Program-made: the position numbers and the translations under genes
Part shown: positions 9,963 through 21,231 of the stretch, in pieces
How the letters are laid out: each line of letters opens with the position of its first letter
Position numbering within the stretch: position 1 is the stretch's first letter
The notes under the pieces: model-generated
Told to the model about the DNA's origin: nothing
Databases searched by the model: none
The model's input: only the letters and a program-made list of their open reading frames with translations
Assembly (NCBI GenBank): GCA_958450365.1
Contig: CAUEEP010000900.1
Coordinates: forward strand, 548,501 to 612,500
Length of the DNA: 64,000 nucleotides
From: Mesorhabditis belari
Taxonomy: Eukaryota; Nematoda; Chromadorea; Rhabditida; Rhabditidae
Reading direction: 5' to 3'

Positions 9963-10696
9963 TCACGAACATCCACAGCAATTTCTCACCCAATCCCAGT
10001 AAACGTTCGTTCGCTCAGCTTGACAACCGTAAAGTCCTGAAAGCACTGATTTCTATAGTTATTGAACTTTTTAACATCTTTATCATACAATATTTTTTTG
10101 CTTTCTTGAAATTTGTGTAAACAAACCGCCATTGTGAATTCTCGATAGTTGTTCACACTCTCCATATCCGTAATTCGAACAGAAACCACGATAACGAGCG
10201 AAATAGTTCTGAACACAGTTTAGAGCACAATTGTAGTCATCAGAACATCTGAAATGGAAACATTTTAAAGTTTAAATTTTGATTTTCTCATTATGATGAA
10301 ATGATTAGAATCACTACGATCTTTCCCACCTTTTCCAAGCCTCCTCTGTCGATTCCCCGTCTTGTTTTCCTGGTTGTCCACAGTCTTGATAATAAGGAAG
10401 CTTTATCTACAAAAAAAATTGATTCCTTGTATTAAAACAAAATTAAAAACTTGAAAATAGCCACAGGATAAAGATCCCATATCTTCTCGACATCCAATTG
10501 GTTGACAATTTGATTCATGTTGACAGATACAATCGATACACGATCCTGCTGCTGTGGTACCTGAAGATTATTATGGTACAACAGCTGTTGGACTACTGTA
10601 GACTACTGAAGACTTGAAAGAAACTGTGGTTTATATATTAGATATTGATATTAGAAACCAACCAAGCACAGAAGCGATAACGATCAAAGCAAACAT
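9963..10696 (-). CDS. Invertebrate (destabilase)-type lysozyme
   Basis: Cleaves bacterial peptidoglycan; in nematodes a gut/immune enzyme. ATG at 10,696 follows a TTCAG acceptor, with a hydrophobic leader MFALIVIASVLG. Mature part: CIDCICQHESNCQPIGC, SLSCGYFQIKLPYYQDCG, STEEAWKRCSDDYNCALNC, ARYRGFCSNYGYGECEQL, and, after an intron inside HNGG, LYGCQAERTNVYWDW, VRNCCGCS, stop 9,963. The catalytic Glu (in ICQHES) and Asp (in PYYQDC) of the i-type family are both present, and the cysteine pattern is complete. About 140 residues, normal for the family. Introns are short, with normal borders. It lies between the duplication block and the amidase gene, divergent from the latter. Confidence 0.85.
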
Positions 10697-10699
10697 CTT

Positions 10700-11290
10700 G
10701 CTGAAGCCCTAAATCACAATATTTAGCCTCAATCACAATATTTAGCCTCAATCTCAATATTTATACTTCTTTATAAACAATCACTCATATCTAATCTCCT
10801 CTTTTATCCACAAATTTCCTTGTTTTCAATGAGTCAATGTTTAAACAAAAAGCTATTATGATTCAAATAAAATGGATAAATAAAATGGATAAATTTTTTT
10901 ACTTTGAATAATAAATTTGATGCTGAAATGAAATTCATAAGGAAAAACAATGATTACTTGGCTAAATTTCGAAAAAACATGCCGACAAAATGAAATGTCC
11001 TTGTGAAGGCTGTTGAAAAGAGAAATCGCTTTTCTCAAATCATTGAGCAAAAGAGATCAAAGTAGAACTAATATTAACCTACAAAATCGAAAGATTTAAC
11101 GAAATTTAACCAACGATGAAGCCAATTTGAAGCTCTGCAATGATTTCAAGGACTTATTTTGATCAAACCTTGTTGATCTTGTTGATCTTGTTGGGTTTAT
11201 ATCAACAAAAGTTTTTGACAAACTCAGAAAAACAATCGATTTGCTATTCGGAGAGAAGATAAGCCCTTTCAGCCATTCCAGTATTTTCAA
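10700..11290. other. Intergenic stretch between lysozyme and amidase
   Basis: Upstream region for both divergent genes. A short tandem repeat (aatcacaatatttagcctc, about 2.5 copies) lies at 10,710-10,760. Bases 11,087-11,135 are shared with 5,277-5,325 in the duplication block. No gene seen. Confidence 0.4.
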
Positions 11291-11292
11291 AA

Positions 11293-13764
11293 ATGAATTT
11301 CACAGAAGAACTTCATTTTCTGAAACAAAGCTTTACAATTTCCCTCTCGAATCTCATCGGTTTCATTGTCCATTTTTTTCTGTATTTGATCAACATTCGA
11401 AAAGAAGCAAAAGTGGAACAAGTTTTTTATATATTTCATTCATTCAACATTTGCAGCATGTCAAACCGACAAAGGAACCCCTTTTACTGATCAGCGCCAC
11501 AAAACTTTCCGCTAAAATTCGAGAACGAAAAGTTTTAAAATGTTTTTTTACAGAAATACTTCTTTTTAGATTACTTGCAAAGAGATTATTGATCTTTACA
11601 TTAAAAGGATTGAAACGGTAAAGCTTAAAGTGTTAATCTTACCATTTCATTAAGGTAAATCCAATAATCAATGCTGTCGTCGAATTGTACAAAGAGAAAG
11701 CTCTTCAAAAAGCTGAAGAAGTCGATGAATATCTTGAGAAATGTGATCAAAATGAATTGAATCAAGTTGGGTCAAACAAAACAAAAAAAAACTTGATAAA
11801 TCCAAAACAGAGATTTAGTTAGCGTTTTCAAAACCGCTTCTCGGAATTCCATTCACTTGTAAAGATATGTTCGATGTTAAAGGTAGATCTAAAACTTGGA
11901 TTTTTGGAAAAGATTGGTCACTCTTTCTATATTCTTAGATTTAAACGTTTAAGACACAAAAACAACTCTTGGAAACTGGTGGAAAAAGGAAAACGTTTCA
12001 ACGACGACTCATCTAGTCATTCAAAGGTTTACTTTTCTATATGTCGATTGTAATCAAAAGTTTAACTGTGTTTTTACTTGAAATAATTAAGTAAAGTAAA
12101 ATAATGACTTAAACTTTCCATAGCATATCTTATAACATTAGAATGATTGACGCTGGAGCGATACTCATTGCAAAAACAACAACTTCAGAGGATTGTATGT
12201 GGATTGAATCATCGAATCCATTAAATGGAACAACTGGAAATCCATATGATACAAGGTTATTGGATTTTTGAGATTAATTTGTAGAAACTTTAGAAAAAAT
12301 GCGGGTGGCTCAAGTGGTGGTGAAGGAGCGCTTATTGCAGCAGCTGGATCATTGGTCAGCTTTAACAGATCTATATAAAAAGCTTTTATCCAAAAAAACA
12401 TCAAAAATGAAGCTAGGCATTGGCTCGGATTTTGCTGGCAGTATTCGAATTCCGGCAGCTCTCAATGGAGTCTATGGATTGAAGACAACATCGGGTGAGG
12501 TTAAGAGTAAAGGAAAGATTGATTGGAGATTGGATTGGACCATGTTGGAATTGGACCATGTTGGAATTGGACCATGTTGGAAAGACTGAATGGCTTAGCT
12601 TTCATTAATTGACAAATAGTACTCTAGCTTGAAAAAGATTGAACAATTTCAGGTGTTCTTCCTCTGTCCGAATTCCTCGACAATCCCGTTGAGTCAAAAA
12701 TGGCCGTCTTTGGTCCAATCGCCCGTTTCCCTGAGGATCTAAACCTTGTTTTAAAAGTTTTCTAATAAATTAGCAATCATATTCAAAATATTCAGCTATT
12801 CACAAAAGAATTATCAAATCAAAATCGACGAGTGAAAACAATTCACATTCCCACTTTCGCCCGAGTTCCATGGATGGAACCTTATTCAATTGAAGCTCAA
12901 GAGAGCTCAAGATCGGTGAATTTCATTTGAATAAAGTTTATAGTTCGTTTTAGATTGTAACAATCCTCCAAACGGCCTTCAATGCGAATATTTCTTACAT
13001 AAATCTATCAAAAATCCAATCAAAATATATCGACATTTTGGTTGCATATTTCAACGATTATCCATTAAAAAACAAAAATCGAAAAGCCACATTAGCTGGA
13101 TTCTATGAAGAACATGTAAAATCTTTCAAAAAAAGATTAAATTTTCAAAGAGTTTCAGGAGAAATTTCACTGGATAACCGAGATCCCAAATTGGTTTTTT
13201 GGAAAATCACGACACTCGTTGGGATCAATTTTTGATTATCATGCTCTTGATCGAATGTATGGTGATGAAAAAAAGAATGAGGTTAAGAAATTGATAAATC
13301 GTTTCTATTTGACAGAAAATTTTCAGCTAATCACTTGTGTTTCCGAGTTTCGTGCGGATTTCGATAAAATTCTCGGCGAAGACTCGATCATTGTTCATCC
13401 GACTTGGCCTCGAGGAGCCGCATTTCATCATGGAGAAATACCGTATTTCAATTACATTCACACGGGTGGGAAAAATCTTTGTAGACAAGTTGAAACTATC
13501 GAAAAGAACAGACTAAACAAGAATTTTGCTCACTTTTCAGGAATCTACAACATTTTTAATCTCCCAGTCGTCGCTTTGCCGTACGGCGTTGACAATGAAG
13601 GAATGCCGCTTTCTGTATCGGTGAGAATTGGCTATTACTGTGATATTGATGAAGAAGACTATGAACTCTTAGATATATTGCAGATTATTGGACCTAATGG
13701 CTCTGATGGTTGGCTGGTTGAACTCGCTGAGATGATTGAGCGAGAAAAAGAAGCTCATAAATGA
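11293..13764 (+). CDS. Fatty-acid amide hydrolase-like amidase (amidase signature family)
   Basis: Hydrolyses fatty-acid amides; FAAH2-like, probably membrane bound. ATG 11,293 gives a hydrophobic N-terminal segment (LSNLIGFIVHFFLYLI), then KEPLLLISATKLSAKIRER, VNPIINAVVELYKEKAL, LLGIPFTCKDMFDVK (catalytic Lys), MIDAGAILIAKTTTSED, NPLNGTTGNPYDT, AGGSSGGEGALIAAAGS (bridging Ser) and LGIGSDFAGSIRIPAALNG (nucleophile Ser; the usual GGS is AGS here). Later exons: VLPLSEFLDNPVESKMAVFG, IHIPTFARVPWMEPYS, IIVHPTWPRGAAFHHGEIP, NLPVVALPYGVDNEGMPLSV and GPNGSDGWLVELAEMIE, stop 13,762-13,764. Two late introns (about 13,466-13,540 and 13,621-13,683) are open in frame. The acceptor before TKTTLGNWWKK (about 11,957) is a weaker TTTAAG. 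Ends tail to tail with ornithine decarboxylase. Confidence 0.85.
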
Positions 13765-14117
13765 CAGATTTGTAACAAAAACATTTGTCAGTCCTTTTTG
13801 CGGTGGGCAATTTAAGGTTTTTCTTATTATATTTTGAGTTAATTTTGGTATAATTTAACGCACAATTTTATTCTCCATCGAATGATAATGAAAATATTCA
13901 AAATCGAAGGGCTAGTGCTGAGAAAAGCCTTAAATTTCCAACGGTAAAGCACCGACAAATGTTTTTCGTTACAAATCTAATAAATGATATTTAAATAATG
14001 TTTATTGAAGTTGTCTGAAGTAAATAGTTGTCTGAACTTGATTTATTGAACACATTACAGTAGAGCTTCTTTAATACGATCCCTAAAATTCCATTTCGTT
14101 CATTCACAGCTCCAAAC
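13765..14117. other. Convergent 3' region between amidase and ornithine decarboxylase
   Basis: Holds the two 3' UTRs. Contains a near inverted pair around 13,760-13,975 (gacagatttgtaacaaaaacatttgtc and gacaaatgtttttcgttacaaatc). No gene seen. Confidence 0.4.
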
Positions 14118-16686
14118 TTACCAAACTTTCTCCGAAGAAGCGAATAAATGTTCTGGATGGGGGAAACCGTTGAATGGCGCTTCATAAACAGTTCTAAAGA
14201 TTATCTTTTTCTTCATTTACTAGAGAATATTAAACGTGTATGCTCCCTTGAAATCATAGTAAATCCAATCACCGCAAACCAAACGTTCCATCATTTTGTT
14301 CGTCTAAAAAATTGAAGGTGTTAGGGAAACTTTGGACTAATCCACTTGCGTAATTAAATCGGGTTAAATAAATCAAGTTTTACAAGGAAAACCTACCGTA
14401 AATACTGTCCCACCCCCTCGTACAGTCGCGTAGTCGCAAAATATTTAAAGTTTTTTAATATTTAATTTTTTTCAAAGCGCCCATACTTTCAAAAAATGCG
14501 TCTTTGGTATCAAAAAATAGCTGAAATTCAGGGCTATTTTTTGATACCTAAGCGCGCATTGTAGCATAAAGCAGTGTCGAGAAAAAACTCGTTCAAAGCT
14601 AGACTACACAACACTCCGCACCGTCATTATGGGGGTGGGGTACTATTACAGTATTTACGGTATAGCTTTTTCCTATAAAACCCATATATTGATAGTGTCA
14701 TGAACTAGCACTGACATTAGCTTTTAACATTTTATAAACTTATAGTGTCATGACCAGTATTAGTTCTAGACTCATTGACCAGTTTTCTTCGTCTCCTCCG
14801 TTTCTGACCTCAATTTCATCCTTCGAATCACAAGTTGGTCCCCAAATTCTTGACACGAATTGCTCACCACCTTTTGGCTAAACAAAAAGTCTAACAATTC
14901 CCAAAGAAATCTCACAAATAGCGGTCGTCCCTCTGAGTTCAAATATCCATACCAACAACAAACAAATGTGCCGAAAACAGATGAAGTTATATAATACTCG
15001 ATTCCTCGTTTATCCTTATCGGCGGCTATAAGGAAATTTTGTCTACAAAAGTATCAGAAACCCACGATTTCCCGTGATCTTTGCGGCTGAAACCTCCTTT
15101 CCGAGTTGCACATTCACACAAATACTTGCACAAGGAGCAACAATGTATCTACAAATGTTAGCTTTTATTGTAAAGGCCTAGTTAGTTATATCTTTGAAAC
15201 TAGTTACATTTGTAATTTATTCACCTGCCCGGCTCTGCAATGAATCGCAGATCAAGCTCTTCTTTGAGTGCTTCGATTGTCGGCCTGGCTCCAGCAGCAC
15301 ACTAAAGCTAGGTTGAAATTGGAATTGGAATTTGGATCATAAAAATCTTGTTAGATTTGGCTTTAGTTTAGATTTGACTTCTCTTAAATCAGATATTCGA
15401 AGAGTGAAACCTCTCTAAATTTCTGATCATCGTATCCATTGAAACCTCCACCAATATCGACGAGTTTCATCTCATGTCCAGCTTCTCGACCCATCAAAAT
15501 CAACTTCTTTACCTGCCAATGAACAATTTATAATCGGAATTCTTGTTTCAGAGCTAATTTCAGACACTTATACTCTGCAATAATCAGTAACTAACAGCTT
15601 GCAGCGCTCTCGGAATCGCCGCTGGATCCTCACAGCCTGTACCGACATGGAAACTGAAATTCTCAGGTACTCTTTTAAGTCTTTAAACTATTTTGAATCA
15701 ATTTTCAAATATTAACCTGATTCCGTGAATATTTATCCCTTCTTTCGCCCCAATCTTGATAATTTCAGGTGCTTCCTCTTCTGGATCGGCACCAAATTTA
15801 GCGCTCAAGTCAGAGATTGATTGGGAACTTGAGGCTGAGATTCGAATGACAGATCTAAAGTTGGAGAATAAGAATACAATAATAGCAAAAAAGTGTGCCA
15901 GAAAGGCTATTTTGCTATTTTTCAAAGTAGCTTCATTCAACGCAACTCACTTCGATCCAGGAAATAAACGGCTCTGTTTTAGCAACTCCTCAACTGAATC
16001 CACAACCAAGAGTTTCACATCATGCGCTTTAGCAAACTAAACATATAATGCTTAACTCCAGCACAGATCAAGCAGCTAAAATATTTACTTATCAACATTT
16101 AAAAGTTTCAGCTTACCAAAATGGACTCTTCTGTTTTGGCGGGATGAGCGAAAATGATCTGTGATGGGCTTGCTCCCAGTTTGATCAACTAAATGTAAAA
16201 AATAATTTGTTTTATAGATTCAAACATTCTTAAAGCAATATTTTACCAAATCGATTTCATTCTGACTCGCGCAATCAAACGAGCACCCAAACGCAGTGAG
16301 AATTCGCAGAATCACCGGATCGTTATTGGCTTTGGTCGCATAAAATGGCTGAATTTGATTGTTGCATAGATTAGATAGAAAAGTAAAGAAATTCTTTCGC
16401 ATAGATTATTGATTATCTAGTCAATTTTGTTCCAAACTTATTTAAAAAGCTCAAGCTTGTGAATGCTATTCCTTTCATCGTTTCATTTACCTCAACCATC
16501 GGGAATTCCTCTTTCCAAAGCTCAAATCTTTTCACCAAGTGATCCAAGTTATAAAGCATGAAGCCCTTTTTGTTATTCTAGAAATACTTAGACAACTTTA
16601 AAATATGAGAACTTACATTTTTGTCTCTGAAACTAGCGATCTTACGGCACAGACTCATGCTCTCGATGCTAGGGAAAATTGCGATC
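14118..16686 (-). CDS. Ornithine decarboxylase (fold-III PLP enzyme); 5' exon not located
   Basis: Makes putrescine from ornithine, the first step of polyamine synthesis. Minus-strand exons: IAIFPSIESMSLCRKI, GFMLYNLDHLVKRFELW, PFYATKANNDPVILRIL (PLP lysine), AFGCSFDCASQNEIDLV, ASPSQIIFAHPAK, VKLLVVDSVEELLKQ, LSDLSAKFGADPEEEAP, SFHVGTGCEDPAAIPRAL, LVDIGGGFNGYDDQKF (phosphate-binding Gly-rich), LRFIAEPG, FVSRIWGPTCDSKDEIE (catalytic Cys), GDWIYYDFKGAYT and VYEAPFNGFPHP, stop 14,118. All signature residues of an active decarboxylase are there, so it is not an antizyme-inhibitor-like relative. The most 5' exon seen starts at an AG acceptor (16,686); the ATG exon lies further right and could not be placed because a foldback element follows. 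An intron holds a 265-bp MITE. Confidence 0.85.
14396..14660. mobile_element. 265-bp MITE (CCGTAAATA ends, TA target site), copy 1
   Basis: The termini CCGTAAATACTG...CAGTATTTACGG are inverted repeats flanked by TA on both sides, with further inverted pairing inward (CCCACCCCC / GGGGGTGGG and a TTTTTTGATA pair). A second 265-bp copy lies inverted at 44,613-44,877. It sits in an intron of ornithine decarboxylase. Non-autonomous: no coding capacity. Confidence 0.75.
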
Positions 16687-16784
16687 TGAAAAATGAGATT
16701 ATTTTTGATTAAAGCGTTCCCTAAAAGGTTCAAAAGTATAGTAATCCTTTGAAAACTAGCAATTCTTAACCACGAGACTTGCGG

Positions 16785-17150
16785 TATATTGGGAAGCTGA
16801 TCAAAACAGCGCCGTGTACAAACAGCGGGACGGCAAAAATAGCCCCTCCACGGTTAAGTTTCCATGTGTTTCTTATTCCTATTGGATGCAGAAGGAAATT
16901 ATCTACATTTTGCATACTTTGGGATCATTTAAAACAGAAATGGTGAAAAGTTAACCCAGAACTTCGTTTTTTGGCATTTTCTCATCCCAGATTTGTTCTA
17001 AACGGCTCCAAAAAATCAAGCAGATAGCAAATTTTTTTTCTACATCCAATGAAAATAAGAAACACAAATAAACTTAACCGCAAGCGCATTATTTTGGCCG
17101 GCACTGTTTGTCCATGGCGTTGTTTTGATCAGCTCCCGTATATTGACTTT
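16785..17150. repeat. Long imperfect foldback (arms ~120 bp) 5' of ornithine decarboxylase
   Basis: Left arm 16,785-16,905 (agctgatcaaaaca, gtacaaacagcg, cggttaagtttcc, gtgtttcttatt, attggatg) pairs with right arm 17,030-17,150 in reverse complement, with scattered mismatches; the loop is about 125 bp. No target duplication could be fixed. Probably an old MITE or inverted duplication; its RNA could form a long hairpin. Confidence 0.6.
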
Positions 17151-17690
17151 GAGCCAAAACGAACCTCTTGATTCTCGAAAACGACTTTCTCTCCATTACA
17201 AAAATGGATCCACGAATCTTCAGCCATTTCAACTTCCGAAAAACAAAGATTTGAATAAAAATAACAGTAGAAAGAATTTCTTTTCGTTTTCTCATCTTTC
17301 TCACTTATCGATCACAGATCTTTTTTCACTGGCAACTGGTCGTAAAATCCAGTGGCTGATTAGATGAGATTCTGGTTGCTGAAATGCTTATGAGATTGGA
17401 AATTATATATAGTTACTTTCTTCAAGAGAAACTCGAAAAAGTTTAGTCATACAAAAAAAAGAAAGTATAAAAATTATAAAAATAAAAAATTTTTCTGAAA
17501 AAAAGAAAAAGATGAAAAAAACCTACAATTTTATGAGAATACGATATCGTACAAGAATAGCGCTCTTAGACAAGAGATACTAAATCATTTTCATTTACGG
17601 CGTTCTTAAATTGTAAGACTTTGGTAGAATAAGGTGCATTTGGTTAAAATGGATATGAAATTTATTCATGAAAGATTTATCGACAAGGGG
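17151..17690. other. Gap between foldback and duplicated F-box/FAM98 block
   Basis: AT-rich DNA with poly-A-like runs (17,450-17,520). Bases 17,647-17,700 are repeated at 24,245-24,300. No supported gene. Confidence 0.35.
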
Positions 17691-18083
17691 TAAAGGCACG
17701 AGTACATTGTACTGGTACTCTTTGAAATACCTTGACATGAGTTCCCTTTTGATTGATCCATTCTTTTAAATGTTTCCAAGCTCTCTCCGAACTCACATCA
17801 ATTCTCCAGTACTCGATTTTGCGTTTCCCGAGATACCATCTCTAAAAGCTCTTTGTAACAGATAATTCAAACAGTATTTTACCTCAAGCTCGTTGAGCAA
17901 CGAATCGGTGTCAATAACAAAGATTCCTTTCTCGTAGTACTCAATGGGTAACTGGACATTCACATTTACTTTAGCTGCTCATTGTTTACTTACATTGTAC
18001 TTCAGTTCAGTATTATCTTTCGTTTCAAAGTCGAAATTGAGACAATTCAAATGGACACGAGGGATTTGATGTTTCTGAACAAA
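17690..18083 (-). pseudogene. 3' part of F-box gene, duplicated and fused to FAM98
   Basis: The minus strand reads HQIPRVHLNCLNFDF, TKDNTELKYN, LPIEYYEKGIFVIDTDSL, RWYLGKRKIEYWRIDVSS, ERAWKHLKEWINQKGTH. It is nearly identical to 24,680-25,030 of the complete F-box gene. At about 18,083 it switches directly to FAM98 sequence within an exon-like stretch. It has no F-box exons, so it is a fragment or the tail of a chimera. Confidence 0.7.
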
Positions 18084-18624
18084 AAAGTGATAAAATTTAA
18101 ACAAACTAGCCTTTACTGGAGCTTTCAATTTTTCATCTGCCAATACACGAGCAACTTTCAATTCGTTAATCAAAAAGTCGATAAGTGCATAACGACGAGT
18201 TGTTGACGAAAAGCGTTCCTCCAATGAACCCGAGAGTAGATCAGAAATTCCACAATCTGCATTAACTTTAGAAGCCAAAATTTAGTAAAATTTACCCAAT
18301 TCAGTCAGAAAGGCGCTAAGTTCATAAAGAAAAGCCTTCGCTTCGTCAAGTGATTGAATAGCAGATGGACTTTCTTGTAACTCATCAAGGACCTAAAACA
18401 AATGATAATTTTAACTTGAAATTTAAATACCTTAATTTCTGTCCACAGCGTATGAAGTAATTTGAAGAAATCCAAATGTATCCAAGCCTTGTTCAATGAT
18501 TGGAGCGAAGTTGTCGTAGCCAAGAATATCTTGTATTCTAAAAGACACCTTTTAAAATCCTAAATTACAAGCCTTACCCTTTCAAATTGTGACAACTGAA
18601 CGTCGTCGATTTATCTACTTCCAT
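18084..18624 (-). pseudogene. FAM98 N-terminal exons, copy 2 (frameshifted)
   Basis: Same exons as 1-492, start ATG 18,624. After IIEQGL one extra base (ggatacatttgg in place of ggcaaattgg) shifts the frame before DFFKLLHTLW, so the protein would end early. The later exon RRYALIDFLINELKVARVLA is unchanged and runs into LKAPVKASLFKFYHF before joining F-box sequence. Confidence 0.7.
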
Positions 18625-18684
18625 AGAGGATATTTCTAAAAAAAACAATTCTTTTAATTTCTTCGGAAAAAACCCTTGGATTTA

Positions 18685-19020
18685 CCTATTTTACCCCTAC
18701 CGTGGAAGATGTGGCTACCGCCAACAAAATTCAGGAGCTATTTGTTCAGTTCATTCACACCGGGTAACAGCTTAATTCTATACTAACTTCTTAAAAACTT
18801 TAGTAATCCATCTACAAATCATATCAACTGGGACAAGTTCGGCTCAAAACTGGAGTATCTAAGCCTTTCCGAGAAGCCCATAATGAAAACTGGTTTCTAC
18901 AATTTGGATTGCAAAAGTGTAAACACCTTTTAGATTGGTTCGAACCCAGCTATCGGTTCTGGACTGAAGCGATGAAAAAGTACAGCTACGATTTCATCAG
19001 CGGCCAATATTGGAAATAAA
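18685..19020 (+). pseudogene. Carboxylesterase-like C-terminal fragment, copy 2
   Basis: Reads TVEDVATANKIQELF, VQFIHTG, intron, NPSTNHINWDKFGSKLEYLS, LSEKPIMKTGFYNLDC, then needs a one-base shift to continue WFEPSYRFWTEAMKKYS, DFISGQYWK and a stop near 19,020. Hydrolase-family tail by resemblance only. Converges on the SF3A2 3' end; the two genes meet with no spacer. Confidence 0.4.
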
Positions 19021-19039
19021 GATTCAACTCAAACACAAA

Positions 19040-19848
19040 CCTGAACAAAAAATTGTTTTGTATCCTTGTTCCACAATTGCCAAAATTTGTCTTCCGATTT
19101 GTCAACTTCTCTAAATCAAAATACATTAGTTTTAGTTTAAAAAAATAAGTAGTTTACTTTGATGGAATTTTGAAAGCAATCGTCTCGTAAGGCTCAGCGG
19201 CAAAAAGAAGATATTGATATTTCTTCTCAGGTGGATGAACCTTCTGTTCGTAGGCAGACATGAACCTAGAAAACAGGCCATTGCAGCAAAACCAAACAAA
19301 AAACCTGTGTCGAGGAACGACTCCGTCTGATGCTTCGGGATAGTCAATTTGAAAGAGTAATGCAAGTTGTCCAGTTTGTGGATCACGCTCACGAGTCACC
19401 TAAATTAGTTAGTTTACAAAAATATATGCACAAATAAACTTTCTAACACTCTTGTTCTCGCTAATACAAAAATCTCTAACTAAATAGCTTAACTAACCTT
19501 GTAACCAGGACGTCCAATCTTCACAAATCGCTTGATATCGACTTTTGCTTGTTGAGGAGCAGGCAAAAACGGTTGTTCCTAAATGGAATTCTATTAAAAT
19601 CTATTAAAAGAATGAAATTACCGCAGCCTCCTTCGCCGCACGTCGAGCCAGGTTAGCTTGGTGCTTTTTACCCTGGGTGTGAGCCAAGTACGAACCTATA
19701 AGTAAAGATTAGAAGTAAAAACTTTTATTTAATACCTTCATTGTTGTGCAGAGTGAGACAAAGTTTGCACTCGTAAGTACCGACATGATTTCGCATAAAA
19801 TAGGGATCCTTGTTCAAGTCGATTGTTTCAAGGGCAAGTTGTCTAAAA
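19040..19848 (-). pseudogene. SF3A2, copy B (lacks first exon and last exons)
   Basis: Exons from QLALETIDLNKDPYF (about 19,845) to VTRERDPQTGQLALLFQ, DYPEASDGVVPRHRFFVW, EPYETIAFKIPSK and REVDKSEDKFWQLWN, DTKQFFVQ. The Arg codon that is TGA in copy A is CGA here. The first exon (MDFQNRAG...) is missing: at about 19,850 the sequence jumps into a TMEM203 intron. The Pro-rich tail exon is replaced by carboxylesterase-like DNA. Copies A and B are thus complementary halves, neither complete. Confidence 0.75.
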
Positions 19849-20029
19849 TTAGAATTTGCAGATGAACCCTCCGTACGATAAGTCGATATTTTTTCAACTG
19901 GATTAGACTTGCCCTAACTTTATTATTTGAGGTAAGTAGAAGAAATCCATTGTCGTTAAATATGTATGAACAGATCTGGATCTGTCACAAAATAGATGGA
20001 GATCTCAATCCGATGCAGGTATCATACTA

Positions 20030-20547
20030 TTAGGTTGATGCATAAGTCTTTTCGTTTTTTTCGTACTTCTGTTAAAAAGTAACAAATTCACGAATTAATC
20101 TATAGTTTGCTCTATAAAAAAAGTGTTTTTTTGTTCAATTTCCATCTTTTTAAATCAATTTCGGTTCACTTTCAAGCAAATTCGAGAGTGAAAGACGCCT
20201 TGTTCGTAAAAATCTATAAAAAACTACGGAAAAATTGGCTGAATGAATTTCTCTGAAATTTTGGCGAAATATCAAACGTTTTTTTCTCTATCTTTTATCT
20301 ATTGACACGAAGATAGGTTTTCTTTAGCTAAGGTGTCTAAACCGCATCATCGAGTTAGCCCTTTTTGACTACCCGACTTCATACTCTCAAGAAAATCCAG
20401 GCATTAAATATTTTTAAACCCGTTTTAATGTTATTTTGCAGAAAAATAATTGGTTTTTCTAATGAAATCAACCGTAGTTTAATTCGTGCATTTGTTGGCT
20501 TGAAACGGCAGACGAAAAGGAACGAAAAGACTTATGCATTAACCTAA
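20030..20547 (+). mobile_element. 518-bp mariner-type MITE, family A, copy 1
   Basis: The ends TTAGGTTGATGCATAAGTCT and its reverse complement are flanked by TA duplications (20,028-29 and 20,548-49). TTAGGTTG...ATAAGT is characteristic of Tc1/mariner (mariner subgroup) termini. No transposase. A second, inverted copy is at 57,706-58,215. Confidence 0.8.
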
Positions 20548-20575
20548 TAGATTATACATCTTCATAAACTATTTA

Positions 20576-21095
20576 TTGGGTTGGGGAGAATGAGTCGGCG
20601 CCGAAAATCAAAAAAATGTCTAAAACTTCTATTCGACTTCGTCAAATAATATGCGTTTGATATTAATAGAATGGTTAACTAATTCTCTACAAAATAACAT
20701 TTAAAAGAAAATTCAAACAGCGCCTCCGCTCAAGAAAAAGCCATTTTTTCACAAAAACTACAAACTGTCATCTAGAAAAAACCATTGGTGGGATCTTCCT
20801 GCAAATTTGGCAACTTAAGTAATTGAATGTGTTCTATCTTTTTTATATAAACACCAAAGAAGGTTTATGTGAAAGAAACTGTTCAAATGATGAGTCGGAC
20901 TCTTTGCCATTTTAACCAGCTGCGTTTGGAAGTTCATAAACTCCACGAAAGAAAAGCTTTGTGGAATCTCTCAAAAGTCATTTTGTAGAGAAATAGCGGA
21001 TCCTTTTGATGAAACCAAACGTATGTTTAAAAAAGGCTTTATGTGTGCAAAAAGTCCCTTTAAAGTTTGGCGCCGACTCATTCTCCCCAACCCAA
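20576..21095. mobile_element. 520-bp mariner-type MITE, family B
   Basis: The ends TTGGGTTGGGGAGAATGAGT and its reverse complement, extended by CGGCGCC, are flanked by TA. No coding capacity. Inserted at the 3' end of a TMEM203 intron, destroying the splice acceptor. Confidence 0.8.
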
Positions 21096-21231
21096 TACGT
21101 TTCTCTCCAACACGGATATTCAATGGTCTTTGTACCGGTATGGATTTTAATGATAAGCCTTTGCATCCAAGCTTGCAGATTGTTTTAAACACAAAGGGTA
21201 AAGTTAACGGGTAAACAATTTATTCGCAACG

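Larger units (their letters stand above)
19853..21195 (+). pseudogene. TMEM203, copy 3, interrupted by two MITEs
   Basis: Holds only the last three exons. The WTLRTISR exon begins ATGAACC, so its first Trp codon is TGA (stop). Between the penultimate and last exons are two MITEs, 20,030-20,547 and 20,576-21,095. The second one landed at the intron end and removed the TTTAG acceptor before GTTTCTCTCC. The copy cannot be expressed as TMEM203. Confidence 0.75.

Noticed and set aside
13219..13764. Single 181-codon last exon of the amidase
   Set aside because: Contains two in-frame introns; removing them restores the amidase alignment (YIHTG-IYNIFNLPVV and LSV-SIIGPNG).
13991..14185. 64-codon frame as the end of ornithine decarboxylase
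   Set aside because: Splicing GAYT| to |TVYEAPFNGF in another fr­ame gives the conserved FNGF ending and stop at 14,118.
17089..17304. Minus ORF as ODC first exon
   Set aside because: Overlaps the foldback arm and has no resemblance to the ODC N-terminus.
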